Assembly (NCBI GenBank): GCA_002309835.1
Contig: DBYL01000040.1
Location: 23,540-87,539 of the forward strand
From: Bacteroidales bacterium UBA1187
GTDB taxonomy: Bacteria; Bacteroidota; Bacteroidia; Bacteroidales; Paludibacteraceae
DNA length: 64,000 nt
Direction of reading: 5' to 3'
The position numbers were made by a program, and so were the translations under genes. Shown here in pieces: positions 17,531 to 26,884 of the stretch (position 1 is its first letter; each line of letters begins with the position of its first letter). Below the pieces are notes generated by a model. It was not told the DNA's origin. It saw nothing but the letters and a program-made list of their open reading frames with translations, and searched no databases.

Positions 17531-18190
17531 ATGAAACAAAAGAGTTCGATAGTAATTCCGGAAGGATGTACACGTGTATTGTTGCACGCGTGCTGTGCAC
17601 CCTGCTCCAGCGCCATCGTAGAATGGTTGCTCGCCCGCGGAGTAGAACCTGTGATATACTATTTTAATCCGAATATATACCCTCTGGAAGAATACGAGAA
17701 ACGAAAAAACGAGTCAAAACGCCATGCAGAAAGCCTTGGCATCCAATGGATAGACGATGACCGGAGAGCCTCCGGAGGCGAACAGCCATGCGGTTACGGC
17801 CACGAAGAGTGGCGCTGTGCAGTGAAAGGTTTAGAGCAAGAACCTGAACGCGGAAAACGCTGTGAGGCGTGTTTCTACTATCGATTATTGGCTACAGCGA
17901 AGAAAGCCCAAGAATTAGGCATTCCTTTCTTTGCTACTACCCTCGCCTCCTCGCGTTGGAAGAACTTAGAGCAGGTGAATGCAGCAGGCAAAGCTGCTGC
18001 AAATACTGTAATGAGCCGCACTAACGTGCTAAATGATGCGACTGCGTCGCTTATTGATGCACCCAAGGTGCAGTTCTGGGCGCAGAATTGGCGAAAGGAC
18101 GGCCTACAAGACCGTCGCAATGCCTTAATCAAAGAATATGATTTCTACAACCAGCAGTACTGCGGTTGCGAGTTTTCCTTTAGAGTTTAA
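17531..18190 (+). CDS. queH: Epoxyqueuosine reductase QueH
   Basis: A 219-residue iron-sulfur enzyme for the last step of queuosine tRNA modification. The metal-ligand cysteines are visible: CCAPC at residues 21-25, CGYG and RCEACF in the middle, and YCGCEFS at the C-terminus (Cys211, Cys213). ATTLASSRWKN and FYYRLLATAK are also family-typical. An upstream extension to 17330 is open but passes through the promoter, so the ATG at 17531 is chosen. The 3' end overlaps the convergent receptor gene by 11 nt. Confidence 0.93.
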   Translation: MKQKSSIVIPEGCTRVLLHACCAPCSSAIVEWLLARGVEPVIYYFNPNIYPLEEYEKRKNESKRHAESLGIQWIDDDRRASGGEQPCGYGHEEWRCAVKGLEQEPERGKRCEACFYYRLLATAKKAQELGIPFFATTLASSRWKNLEQVNAAGKAAANTVMSRTNVLNDATASLIDAPKVQFWAQNWRKDGLQDRRNALIKEYDFYNQQYCGCEFSFRV

Positions 18191-20456
18191 GTGCTAACCC
18201 TGCGAAATAGGTGCGTGGCACAGAAGGACCGTAGATGTAGTTCGCATCGCGGTTCTCGCCTTTGTCTATATCCCGCTGAAATTGATCCAGTACGTTCTTC
18301 ACACCACAGCTGACCTCCAGGCAATAATGCTTATACAGATGAATATCATACGCTAAGCGTATGCCGAGGTCCCAGAAAGCAGGTGTCTTCACCTCTTCGT
18401 CCTGCGGGATATACCCTACTAAATGCGAGATAAGCATGTTTCCTGTCGCTTTGGCATTGACAGAGATCGTGAAGTCATGAACAGGATGCACGTCCAGCAA
18501 CAGATATCCGTAGTTATCCGGCGTGTGCAACATACGCGTCTGAGGAGCTACAGAAGCACTCCACTGCTGCGCCACGGTATAACGGCTCTGCTGGAAGGTA
18601 TAACCTATCTGCAGCGTGAACCATTGCGCATAGGAGAGTTTGCCTTCGAGGTTCATTCCTCCTACCCAAGCTCCGGGGGCATTGGTACGCGTGAAGAGGA
18701 TGTTGCCTACTGCATCCGTGCCTTCTTCACGTAAGAAGAATACATCCTGCAGATACGTAAAGAAGCCTTCTCCGGTCAGGTTCACCTCCCATTTACCGAA
18801 CTGCTTATACCAGTCTACACTCAGCGTGGCGCTGTGCGAATACTCGGGTTTGAGGTTTGGGTCAAGCGTTATCAGTGATACATTTCCGCCTACGGCGGCT
18901 ACATGCAAGTCCTCGTCATACGCCTGCGGCGCACGATAACCGCTGCTATAACCGGCACGGAAGACCAGTCCTTCTATAGGTGTATAGCGGAACGTAGCAC
19001 GCGGATTGACTACTACGCGCTTGAGCAGGTTGTGCTTCTCTAATCGCGCCCCCAGCAATATACTCCATTGGTCGTTCTTCCACTCATTCTGCGCATAGCC
19101 ACCAACGATGTGCACCTGCTGTGAGAGATCGCGGTTATAGCCTAACATGCGATCATGCAACCCGTTATAGTTATACTCCGCCCCCACCGTCAAGTCGCCT
19201 TTCATGAGGCCGCAGGGATACGAGAAACGGTACTGCATACCTACGTTGGCCGTCAGGTCTTTACTGCGCCCATAGGCCGCTGTGTCTCGTCCGGCACCGA
19301 AATAACTCTCTCGACCGATGTGCTGAAGTGCTGAATAAGCAGACACAAAATGTCTGTTATCCTCTGAGAACCAATCAAAAGCTAATGAACCCGCATCGAT
19401 ATTATGGCGTAACTGCTCTGCAATATCGGCCTTATGGGGTTCCTCATCGCGGTTGTTTCCTCCGCGACGGTAGTCCGTCGTATGATGATATTCCGCAGTG
19501 ATCTTACTATAAGCACTGGTCTTGAAGAAGATACGCGCACCCGCTGTCGTAGCCCGTAACTGCGGCGATTCACTGAAACCATCATTGTCGCGGTCATACG
19601 CACTACGCGTACGGTGCGTGGCAAATAGATAGGCACCTATCTTGCGGTTCTCACTCATCACCGAAGCGTTTAGATCCGTGTGGATGTCGTAACCTGCGTG
19701 CTCGTTGATATTGGAGATATTCGCGATATTCACGAAGTTACGTACCGGCTCTTTGGTAATGATATTCACTACTCCGCCGATGGCGTTAGCGCCATACACG
19801 GCCGAACCACCTCCGCGCATCACCTCGATGCGGTCAATCATCGCTGCCGGCACTTGCTCCAAACCATATACGGAGGCCATGGACGAGAACACCGGACGCG
19901 AGTCCATGAGTATCTGGGTGTATTGACCTTGCAAACCATTGATACGCAGGTCTGTCTTACCACAGTTCGAGCAGGTGTTCTCAACCCGCAGACCAGGTTG
20001 AAAACACAATGCATCAGCTACACAACTGACGGCAGTCGTCTCGAATAACTGCGGCGAGAGTACATTGACAATCGCAGCCGCTTCCTGTCGTTTGGTAGCA
20101 TAACGGTTCGCCGTTACCACAACGCTGTTCAGCTGCTGCGACATCTCGCGAATAACGGCTTTTAGCTCCGTTGTCTTATCTTCGACAATATTTACGGGCA
20201 ACTCCAAGGTCTCGTAACCTACATAACTGAAGATGATTGTTTGCTTTCCTACAGGCACATCTTTGAGAAAATAGTGGCCTGACTCATCGGTGACTGTACC
20301 GACATTCGTGCCCTTCAATTGAACATTTACAAAAGGCAAGTGCTCTCCTGTTTTCTCATCCAACACGTGTCCCGTAAGGTGCGCGTCATACTGCGCCAAA
20401 ACAGGAAAACAAACAGCACTTAAAATACAGACTAAAATACTTCTTAAATCCTTCAT
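18180..20456 (-). CDS. TonB-dependent receptor with CxxC plug motif
   Basis: A 758-residue outer membrane receptor: signal peptide (about 1-21), carboxypeptidase-regulatory-like domain (about 27-110; VTDESGHYFLKDVPVGKQTI), plug domain (about 115-235; IDRIEVMRGGGSAVYGANAIGGVVNIIT) and a C-terminal 22-strand-type barrel. The plug contains CSNCG just before the DLRINGLQGQYTQILMDSRP stretch, as in a Bacteroidetes receptor group thought to handle metals or metal complexes. Substrate unproven. It lies 2 nt downstream of a second receptor gene in the same operon. Confidence 0.9.
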   Translation of the reverse strand: MKDLRSILVCILSAVCFPVLAQYDAHLTGHVLDEKTGEHLPFVNVQLKGTNVGTVTDESGHYFLKDVPVGKQTIIFSYVGYETLELPVNIVEDKTTELKAVIREMSQQLNSVVVTANRYATKRQEAAAIVNVLSPQLFETTAVSCVADALCFQPGLRVENTCSNCGKTDLRINGLQGQYTQILMDSRPVFSSMASVYGLEQVPAAMIDRIEVMRGGGSAVYGANAIGGVVNIITKEPVRNFVNIANISNINEHAGYDIHTDLNASVMSENRKIGAYLFATHRTRSAYDRDNDGFSESPQLRATTAGARIFFKTSAYSKITAEYHHTTDYRRGGNNRDEEPHKADIAEQLRHNIDAGSLAFDWFSEDNRHFVSAYSALQHIGRESYFGAGRDTAAYGRSKDLTANVGMQYRFSYPCGLMKGDLTVGAEYNYNGLHDRMLGYNRDLSQQVHIVGGYAQNEWKNDQWSILLGARLEKHNLLKRVVVNPRATFRYTPIEGLVFRAGYSSGYRAPQAYDEDLHVAAVGGNVSLITLDPNLKPEYSHSATLSVDWYKQFGKWEVNLTGEGFFTYLQDVFFLREEGTDAVGNILFTRTNAPGAWVGGMNLEGKLSYAQWFTLQIGYTFQQSRYTVAQQWSASVAPQTRMLHTPDNYGYLLLDVHPVHDFTISVNAKATGNMLISHLVGYIPQDEEVKTPAFWDLGIRLAYDIHLYKHYCLEVSCGVKNVLDQFQRDIDKGENRDANYIYGPSVPRTYFAGLALKL

Positions 20457-20458
20457 TC

Positions 20459-22504
20459 TTACTCTTCTTTCTTCTCCAAATCATATCTAAAGCCCACATA
20501 TACCTTCCAACCCATCGTAGGCCCGCAGACCATCGAGGCGTCGAAATCTGCACCGTAGGGATTGAAACTATCGATAATGGGCGAGTCTTGTTTGAAATTC
20601 GTCATATTCTCCGCACCTACGTACAGACTGCATGTACGCCAGTATTTAGTGATCTGCGCCATGAGTTGCGGATACCACGTAAGCGGTTTCGGAGTTCCGT
20701 AACCACCTGCCAAATCGCCGTAAGCAGTGAAACCATCCGGCATACGGCCTACTCCATTGAACTGCGCCGTTACATCGAATTGCCATTTCTTGAGCGGCGT
20801 CTGATAACTGGTAGATATAATACCCTTGAAGCGGTTCGTCAATGCTTTCGGGCGCAGCTGAGCTTTGCCGGCAGCATTGAAAGTGGTCTGCTCTACGTCG
20901 GTATAACGGAAAGCTGCTGTCCAGGTCCAACCGCGTAGCACCTCTATCGATGCCTCTATTTGTGCGCTATGCGCAAAAGACTTTGCTCCGGGGATATCCG
21001 ACTGATTATAAATAAGCACGGCGTGCGGGTCATTATCCAGGTCCACAATCAGTGAATTCAAGAAGTGGGTGTAGTAATACTCGGCGGAGAGTTGCAGTTC
21101 CTTGCTCCCTAACGGGATATAGAATGTAGTACTCAGACCCGCATTGACGGCCCGCTCCTGCTTGGCAGGATTATCCAGGTGAATATTCCTACTGGATGGT
21201 AAGATAAAGGCATTATCGGCTATTGTATTCGGGCTTCTATACCCCATCCCTACACTTCCGCGCAGCGTCCACCATTCAAAAGGTGTATAGCGGATATTCA
21301 TACGCGGAGTAACAAAGAAACCGTAACGCGTGGAATAGTCGGCACGTACACCGGCTACCAGCGAAAGCATCTCATCGTATTTGAAACTATATTCCGCAAA
21401 GATACCTGGCGTAATCTCCAAACGATCTAAAGGTTGCGCCCAGAGACTTAGCGTCTCGTGATAATTATCGATATTAAGGCTCACACCGGCACTGAGTCGA
21501 TGGTCGTTGTCCACTTCACCCGAACCCTCAAAATTACCTTGATAGATAGCATTGAAGTAAGCATTCAATTGGTCCGCCTTCCAATTGCGCACCCCGTAGG
21601 TGTTATTCAGGTTATGGTAACTGACAGCAGTGATAAGGGCTACTGACGAACCACTCTCTTCATCGAAGACATAACCGTTCTTCAAGAAACCTTCTATGCG
21701 CCAGGTATCGAGGTTGATGCGGTAAGGATTAGCAATAGTATCTGCCATTTGTCCTCCTCTGCGGCGGTCATAGAGACCACGTACGAAGGCCTGGAACGTA
21801 TAATTGCCGTTTTTATAGAACCAGCGGTTAGCAAGGTTCGCATTCTGCACTTTCGGGACATCCAGAAAACTGTCATGGTTCTCATCCATCCCCATATAAC
21901 TGCCTGTATAATGCGCTAGAATGCCCGTGTATAAGTGATCCTTGATCTGCCAACCACCCATGATATTCGCCTCTGCCATAATCTCGGAGTTGAACATAAG
22001 GTTGACGGACAGCGGATTTTGGGTCTGCGGCTTGAGCAGTTCTACATTAATCTGACCGGAAGTGGCTTCGTAGCCGTTGATGACGGAGGAGGTACCTTTG
22101 CTCACCTGTATCGAATTCATCCACGGTCCCGGGATATACTCCAGACCAAAGGTCTGCGCCAAGCCACGTACGGCCGGTGTATTCTCTTGGATGAGTTGCA
22201 CATACGTGCCACTCAGACCTAACAAACGGATCTGTTTGGCGCCTGTAGCAGCGTCCGCGTATGCGACATCCACAGAAGCACTGGTCTCAAAGGCCTCACT
22301 GAGGTTACAACAAGCAGCACGGCACAGTTCCTCGGAGTTGATCTTCTCTGTATCGAAGGCCTCTGTGCGGCTTTTCACTTTACCTTTCTTGCGCTGCACG
22401 ACGGTGACCTCTTCTATCTCGAAGTCACTCGCCTCCTGCGCCAGCACAGGCGCACAAGTGCCTATACCTACTAATAAGGATAATATTGTCTTTTGCCAAT
22501 TCAT
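20459..22504 (-). CDS. TonB-dependent receptor with Cys-rich plug
   Basis: A 681-residue receptor from the ATG at 22504 (MNWQKTILSLLVGIGTCAPVLA is the signal peptide; the longer open frame runs back through the promoter). It lacks an N-terminal regulatory domain and goes directly into a plug with the motif ELCRAACCNLSEAFETSASVDV, then KQIRLLGLSGTYVQLIQEN and GYEATSGQINVELLKP, followed by a barrel ending with an aromatic-rich strand (YVGFRYDLEKKEE). Bacteroidetes relatives with this CxxxCC plug motif are often found near heavy-metal proteins, so metal uptake is plausible but unproven. Confidence 0.9.
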   Translation of the reverse strand: MNWQKTILSLLVGIGTCAPVLAQEASDFEIEEVTVVQRKKGKVKSRTEAFDTEKINSEELCRAACCNLSEAFETSASVDVAYADAATGAKQIRLLGLSGTYVQLIQENTPAVRGLAQTFGLEYIPGPWMNSIQVSKGTSSVINGYEATSGQINVELLKPQTQNPLSVNLMFNSEIMAEANIMGGWQIKDHLYTGILAHYTGSYMGMDENHDSFLDVPKVQNANLANRWFYKNGNYTFQAFVRGLYDRRRGGQMADTIANPYRINLDTWRIEGFLKNGYVFDEESGSSVALITAVSYHNLNNTYGVRNWKADQLNAYFNAIYQGNFEGSGEVDNDHRLSAGVSLNIDNYHETLSLWAQPLDRLEITPGIFAEYSFKYDEMLSLVAGVRADYSTRYGFFVTPRMNIRYTPFEWWTLRGSVGMGYRSPNTIADNAFILPSSRNIHLDNPAKQERAVNAGLSTTFYIPLGSKELQLSAEYYYTHFLNSLIVDLDNDPHAVLIYNQSDIPGAKSFAHSAQIEASIEVLRGWTWTAAFRYTDVEQTTFNAAGKAQLRPKALTNRFKGIISTSYQTPLKKWQFDVTAQFNGVGRMPDGFTAYGDLAGGYGTPKPLTWYPQLMAQITKYWRTCSLYVGAENMTNFKQDSPIIDSFNPYGADFDASMVCGPTMGWKVYVGFRYDLEKKEE

Positions 22505-22531
22505 TTTAGTACACTCTTTCAAAATCGAGTG

Positions 22532-22562
22532 CAAAATTACTGCTTTTTGCGAAACCGTGCAA
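22532..22562 (-). promoter_or_regulatory. Promoter of the two-receptor operon
   Basis: Minus strand: TTGC (complement of 22559-22562), 20-nt spacer, TAATTTTG (complement of 22532-22539), 27 nt before the ATG at 22504. Confidence 0.7.
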
Positions 22563-22604
22563 TCCCTAAAAATGGGGAAAAAGCGCGCAAAGTTACGAAA
22601 AATC

Positions 22605-22635
22605 TTGCATATATGCAAAAAAATGAGTACTTTTG
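22605..22635 (+). promoter_or_regulatory. Promoter of the PagL-like gene
   Basis: A perfect TTGCATATATGCAA palindrome (22605-22618) at -33, 20-nt spacer, TACTTTTG at 22628-22635. The ATG begins 8 nt later, so the mRNA is probably leaderless. Confidence 0.75.
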
Positions 22636-22643
22636 CAGTCGTT

Positions 22644-23966
22644 ATGCGAATAATCTATACCATTATAGCCCTTCTTCTATGGTGCGTGAGCGTCTTCGCG
22701 CTGCCGCATTATGAATTAGCCTACAAGATTACCGGTAATGCAGGCATGATGATGCCAGACGGCAAGGTAGACCAGTTCGTTGGCCGCCCTATCTTAGGTG
22801 GTTCTTTTGCCGTGGAATTTCTGCCTACGGGTAGATGGCATTGCTTACGGCAATGGAATAACGCTTCTATCGGTGTCGGCGTCAGTTATCTGAACTTAGG
22901 TAATGAGAAATTCTTGGGTTCGGCTTTTGCGGCCTATGGATACATGAACCAGCCTTTCTATAATGGAACTCATTTCCGCATCGGTGTACGACCTACGGTG
23001 GGTTTAGCCGCAGTTACGAAGACTTATCGGAATACTCTTCCGGCAGAATACCAACCCTATTCCATTGCGCAAGGGCCTGATGGTAAATACTTAGCCAACT
23101 GGTCAATCGGTTCTATCCTCAATGCCTACTTGGCGCTGGACTTGTATATGGACTTCCCTATTAAGGACGGATGGGAGATCACTCTCGCCGGCGGATGGCA
23201 TCATATCAGCAACGGCTCCGTCATGCACCCGAATGCGGGCTATAATATGTTCGGAGGAGAGTTAGGCGTGAGGTACAGGCCTACCCCCGACCCCTCCCTG
23301 AAGGGAAGGGAGGATCCTAAACCCGATGTACCGCGCAAGCTCTACGATGGCGTGGAGAAGAAATGGGCTGTGGAGATCAGTGCCACAGGAGGAATGAAGC
23401 AGAACTACTACAAGGATAATAAGGACGGAATGCGGTTCTATGGCGTAGCTACGCTGAAGGCAGCGGCATACTGGGTACCGGTAAGTATTTTCCGCCTCGG
23501 AGCAGGTGTAGATGCGTTCTATGACGGGTATTATGCAGCCGTCAGTCACAATGTACCCGGAGCAGAAGCAGCATATCCGAATGCTCCTGTCACCTATTTC
23601 GGGAAGACCTATCTAAAGGAAAGCAATGTAACGAACTGTTTCCGCGTAGGTATTAGTATCCAACCGGAGTTCATCATCGGTAAGTTAACCGCAGGTATTC
23701 ACGTAGGATTCTATGTCTTTGACCCGATTAAGAACTTAGAGCCGTACGCCGAAGCGAAGGCCGCAGATGATGCGGGAACGCCGTTGAACAGAGGTGTATT
23801 CTATGCATACGACTTCAAAGAAGCAAGCAACAAAGCGGATGGTTGGTGCTACATGCAGTTCGTGCTCAAGTACCATGTACTGAACAATCTATTCGTGCAA
23901 TTAGGATTGAAGACGCACGGCGTACGCGCAGAATTCATTGACGCCGGTTTAGGTGTAGCTTTCTAA
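22644..23966 (+). CDS. PagL-like acyloxyacyl hydrolase / lipid A 3-O-deacylase
   Basis: A 440-residue outer membrane protein from the ATG at 22644; the frame is open upstream but crosses the promoter. Signal peptide about 1-19. The N-terminal half has the PagL-type active-site stretch GWHHISNGS (His187, Ser189, Asn190) in a small barrel. The frame then continues into a second beta-rich region (about 225-440) longer than usual for PagL, ending in the strand AEFIDAGLGVAF. At the joint lies PTPDPSLKGRE, encoded by a palindromic repeat. Would remove an acyl chain from lipid A in the outer membrane. Its stop codon abuts that of the convergent TPR-like gene. Confidence 0.75.
   Translation: MRIIYTIIALLLWCVSVFALPHYELAYKITGNAGMMMPDGKVDQFVGRPILGGSFAVEFLPTGRWHCLRQWNNASIGVGVSYLNLGNEKFLGSAFAAYGYMNQPFYNGTHFRIGVRPTVGLAAVTKTYRNTLPAEYQPYSIAQGPDGKYLANWSIGSILNAYLALDLYMDFPIKDGWEITLAGGWHHISNGSVMHPNAGYNMFGGELGVRYRPTPDPSLKGREDPKPDVPRKLYDGVEKKWAVEISATGGMKQNYYKDNKDGMRFYGVATLKAAAYWVPVSIFRLGAGVDAFYDGYYAAVSHNVPGAEAAYPNAPVTYFGKTYLKESNVTNCFRVGISIQPEFIIGKLTAGIHVGFYVFDPIKNLEPYAEAKAADDAGTPLNRGVFYAYDFKEASNKADGWCYMQFVLKYHVLNNLFVQLGLKTHGVRAEFIDAGLGVAF
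23292..23310. repeat. Palindromic CCCTCCCT/AGGGAAGGG element inside a coding region
   Basis: A C-rich then G-rich hairpin with a one-base bulge lies between the two beta-rich parts of the PagL-like protein. Similar CCCTCCCTGAAGGG elements are, from general knowledge, common between genes in Bacteroidetes. Here it is translated in frame. Confidence 0.6.
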
Positions 23967-25196
23967 CTACTCTGATTTCAATAACTGATCTTCGATCAGA
24001 TATACTTGTTCGATGGGCACTCCGTGGTCCACCAGCGCACGTCTGTCCGGACGGAAGAGATTATTGAATTCCTTCGCGTTCTTGCATAACTGCCGCGCCT
24101 GACGATAGTTCTCAAAAGCCATCACGCGGTCGCCTTGCAGCAACATACAGTGCCCGTAATTGATATAATCCTGCGGGGTGTTAGCGCCTTTACGGAGGTG
24201 CTCCAGGAGCCATTGAGAAGCCAATTCGATATTATCCCACATCATGTCCATACGTCCTATCGTCAGATAGGTCAGTGCCATCTGGTTCTGCCGCTCATAG
24301 GCCTCGCCTACTATCACGCTATATACCCAGGTATCCGGCAGTATATCGATGATGCTCCGCATGTATTCCTGTTCGGAATTGGTAATGAGCGATTGTACGC
24401 CCGGGAAGTCCTTGCTGGCGCCCGTCATCTCCAATAGGCTCTGTAACTCTTCCGGCAGGTCGTTGACCTGTATCTCTTTGATGGAAGCCCGCTTGAGCCA
24501 CTCGTTACTGGTGGACAAAACCAACGAACACAGGATCTGGAAAGCCTGCTCGCCATCATCGTTCATCTCCGCCAAAGCGTTCGCGAAGGCATTTTGTATC
24601 TCAGGGAAGAAATCAATTCGCACGTCATAATGCGCCAAAAGCAAGATGATATTCGATAAGCACTGCTCACCTACGACTCCGTCGCCATTGTTGATTCCGT
24701 CGATGAGCGTGAGCACCGATTCCTCCGAGAAACACTGTCTCAGTCCGCGGGAGATAGAGGAGATGGCCATCAGTGCACGTGCCCCTTTCTTCGGGTCCCG
24801 CATCGTCTTGCGCAACCATGCCAAGTCCTCCTCCATCGGATGCACATGATTAGAGAAATAATGCATGATAGACTGCACACTCTCTTCGTTAAAGCCACGC
24901 ATGAGAGGCGAGAGGCCGCGCTGGATACGCAACGCCGCATAGACGGCATCGACCAGACGGTAGGTATTACCGGTTAAGGTATCCAGATCTTTGTCTAAAC
25001 CGGTATCGTTGGCGCTGATCCAATTGGAGAAGAGGTCCTGATAATCCTGCTGAATGGTGAAGAAACTCTTTTCAAAGGGATTACTCTCCCCTATCTCATT
25101 CAGCCATTGACGCACGATAGCCAACGCATGCTCAATCATGCGTTCGCCTAACGCCCGTTCGATAATCTCTATTTGCTCCTCCAGTGCTTGCGCCAT
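23967..25196 (-). CDS. TPR-like alpha-helical protein of unknown function
   Basis: A 409-residue, acidic, all-helical cytoplasmic protein without signal peptide. The C-terminal third has tetratricopeptide-like pairs (GEAYERQNQMALTYLTIGRMDMMWDNIELASQWLLEHL, and INYGHCMLLQGDRVMAFENYRQARQ). The N-terminal two thirds look like helical repeats with no family I can name. Its ATG overlaps the TGA of the upstream glycosyltransferase (ATGA), so the two are translated together and may share a role at the envelope. Convergent with the PagL-like gene with no spacer. Confidence 0.75.
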   Translation of the reverse strand: MAQALEEQIEIIERALGERMIEHALAIVRQWLNEIGESNPFEKSFFTIQQDYQDLFSNWISANDTGLDKDLDTLTGNTYRLVDAVYAALRIQRGLSPLMRGFNEESVQSIMHYFSNHVHPMEEDLAWLRKTMRDPKKGARALMAISSISRGLRQCFSEESVLTLIDGINNGDGVVGEQCLSNIILLLAHYDVRIDFFPEIQNAFANALAEMNDDGEQAFQILCSLVLSTSNEWLKRASIKEIQVNDLPEELQSLLEMTGASKDFPGVQSLITNSEQEYMRSIIDILPDTWVYSVIVGEAYERQNQMALTYLTIGRMDMMWDNIELASQWLLEHLRKGANTPQDYINYGHCMLLQGDRVMAFENYRQARQLCKNAKEFNNLFRPDRRALVDHGVPIEQVYLIEDQLLKSE

Positions 25197-26143
25197 CAGA
25201 TCTCTTCTTTGATGAGATAATCGTTACGACTAGGACTATTACGGATGATGAGTTCCGCCAGGAAACCGGCGAGGAACAGCATACAACCGAGGATCATCAT
25301 CAGTATAGCGATGTGGAAATACGGGTTCACGCCTACCAGCATTGCCGGTACATGGTTCGACAGGGCGTAGAGCTTCATGCTACCTACAACGATGACGGCG
25401 ATAAAACCGATGAAGAACATCAGGCTACCTACGAGACCGAAGAAATGCATCGGTTGCTTGCCAAATTTATTGAGGAACCACAGCGTCATGAGGTCCAGAT
25501 AACCGTTTATAAAACGGTTGATGCCGAACTTAGACGTACCGAACTCGCGTTTGCGATGCTGTACTACCTTCTCGCCGATCTTGTTGAACCCGGCATTCTT
25601 CGCCAGATACGGGATATAACGGTGCATCTCGCTGAAGACCTCTATGTTCTTCACCACCTCACGGCGATAAGCCTTCAGACCGCAGTTCATGTCATGCAGT
25701 TGAATACCCGTCACGCGGCGGGCCGTGGCGTTGAAGAGTTTGGATGGCAGGTTCTTGGTGAGCTTGTTATCATAGCGTTTCTGCTTCCATCCGCTGACGA
25801 GGTCAAAGCCGTCCTCTTTTATCATGCGGAATAACTCCGGTATCTCGTCCGGACTGTCCTGCAGGTCGGCATCCATGGTGATGACTACATCGCCCTGCGC
25901 GGCCTTGAAACCGCAGTACAGCGCCGCACTCTTTCCGTAGTTTCTACGGAAGCATATACCGTGAACCGCCTTGTCTTTACTCAGTTCACGGATAACATCC
26001 CACGACTCATCCGTCGAGCCATCATTGACAAAAATAACCTCATAGGAGAACTTATTCTCCTTCATCACACGCGCTATCCACTCATAAAGTTTCGGCAGCG
26101 ACTCCGCCTCATTAAAGAGAGGCACTATAATTGAAATATCCAT
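25196..26143 (-). CDS. GT2 glycosyltransferase with membrane anchor (DPM1/ArnC type)
   Basis: A 315-residue enzyme from the ATG at 26143 (an upstream TTG lies inside the promoter). The N-terminal GT-A domain shows IIVPLFNEAESL, VNDGSTDES, RNYGKSAAL and the DXD motif MDADLQDSP; two membrane helices follow near residues 230-300. This is the architecture of polyprenyl-phosphate sugar transferases (DPM1, ArnC, GtrB), which load a sugar onto a lipid carrier for envelope glycans. Sugar not deducible. Confidence 0.9.
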   Translation of the reverse strand: MDISIIVPLFNEAESLPKLYEWIARVMKENKFSYEVIFVNDGSTDESWDVIRELSKDKAVHGICFRRNYGKSAALYCGFKAAQGDVVITMDADLQDSPDEIPELFRMIKEDGFDLVSGWKQKRYDNKLTKNLPSKLFNATARRVTGIQLHDMNCGLKAYRREVVKNIEVFSEMHRYIPYLAKNAGFNKIGEKVVQHRKREFGTSKFGINRFINGYLDLMTLWFLNKFGKQPMHFFGLVGSLMFFIGFIAVIVVGSMKLYALSNHVPAMLVGVNPYFHIAILMMILGCMLFLAGFLAELIIRNSPSRNDYLIKEEI

Positions 26144-26164
26144 ATTCAAAAACTTTTGCGGGTG

Positions 26165-26195
26165 CAAAAGTACTACAAAAATTGCATATATGCAA
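26165..26195 (-). promoter_or_regulatory. Promoter of the GT2-TPR operon
   Basis: Minus strand: a perfect TTGCATATATGCAA palindrome (26182-26195), 20-nt spacer between TTG and the -7 box TACTTTTG (complement of 26165-26172), 21 nt before the ATG. Confidence 0.75.
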
Positions 26196-26884
26196 GATTT
26201 TCAAAGAAAATAATCGTTTGAGCCTGCGAAATAAGACGTTTTGAGTGATTTTTTTGCATGAGCGGAGTGCTACTCCGCGATTATAGAGAGCCTAAGAGCC
26301 ATGCGGATAGCGTATGCTACCCCTCGGCGACGACCTAGAAAGGTATTCCTCGAGAGGGTATATACTATCTACGTTAACGTAGGCATTCCCACAATCTTAT
26401 ATATTATATAAAATATAATATAGTTTCGCATATATAAAAAAAACAACGATTTTTTTAGAAATTTAGTACGTGATAAGTGCGTCATAAGTTGGTTATAAGT
26501 ACGTGATAAGTGCGTGATAATTAGAGAAATCACGGTTATTTATATACTATAATGCTCTAATCATCAGCCACCTCGCAAATGGTCACAAAATCCGAGTCAT
26601 TTTAGGCTTGGATTTTTCTTTTTTAGGTCATTTGCTCAGAGCATCAGAAGAATCGGGTTTCCGGGTAATCTGCTAATCTGCCCAAATCAGACTGTTTTTT
26701 CGGTCTGATTGTTCCAATACACACGCACGATGGAAGGGAAAAACAGGTTCAAATAGTATATAATTGACGAAATCACGGTGACGAGACGGAGACGACACGA
26801 GACGGTAATCCGCCTATGCGGCGAGTTACAAAGGGCGGTGAACAGAGAAACCCAAATAAAAATAATGAAAAAACGCGCGCGGGC
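26196..26884. other. Large gene-free region with palindromes and iterons
   Basis: The longest stretch without a plausible gene. It contains a GCGGAGT/ACTCCGC hairpin (26262-26278), a perfect palindrome CTACGTTAACGTAG (26369-26382), a very AT-rich block (about 26397-26462), five 11-bp direct repeats (26468-26522), an AATCAGAC/GTCTGATT hairpin (26685-26710) and the word GAAATCACGGT twice (about 26525 and 26770). It could be a replication origin, a structured RNA or the remnant of a mobile element. No tRNA, RNase P or tmRNA signature was recognised. Confidence 0.6.
26468..26522. repeat. Five tandem 11-bp repeats (iteron-like)
   Basis: Contiguous units starting at 26468, 26479, 26490, 26501 and 26512 with consensus RCGTGATAAGT; units 1 and 4 are identical. 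The period is close to one helical turn, so all copies face the same side of the DNA. They lie directly beside a very AT-rich block. Confidence 0.8.

Noticed and set aside
22077..22643. 190-residue N-terminal extension of the PagL-like protein
   Set aside because: It is antisense to the receptor gene and crosses both receptor and PagL-like promoters; a normal signal peptide begins at 22644.
26468..26522. CRISPR-like interpretation of the 11-bp repeats
   Set aside because: Units are directly adjacent with no spacers and there are no cas genes.
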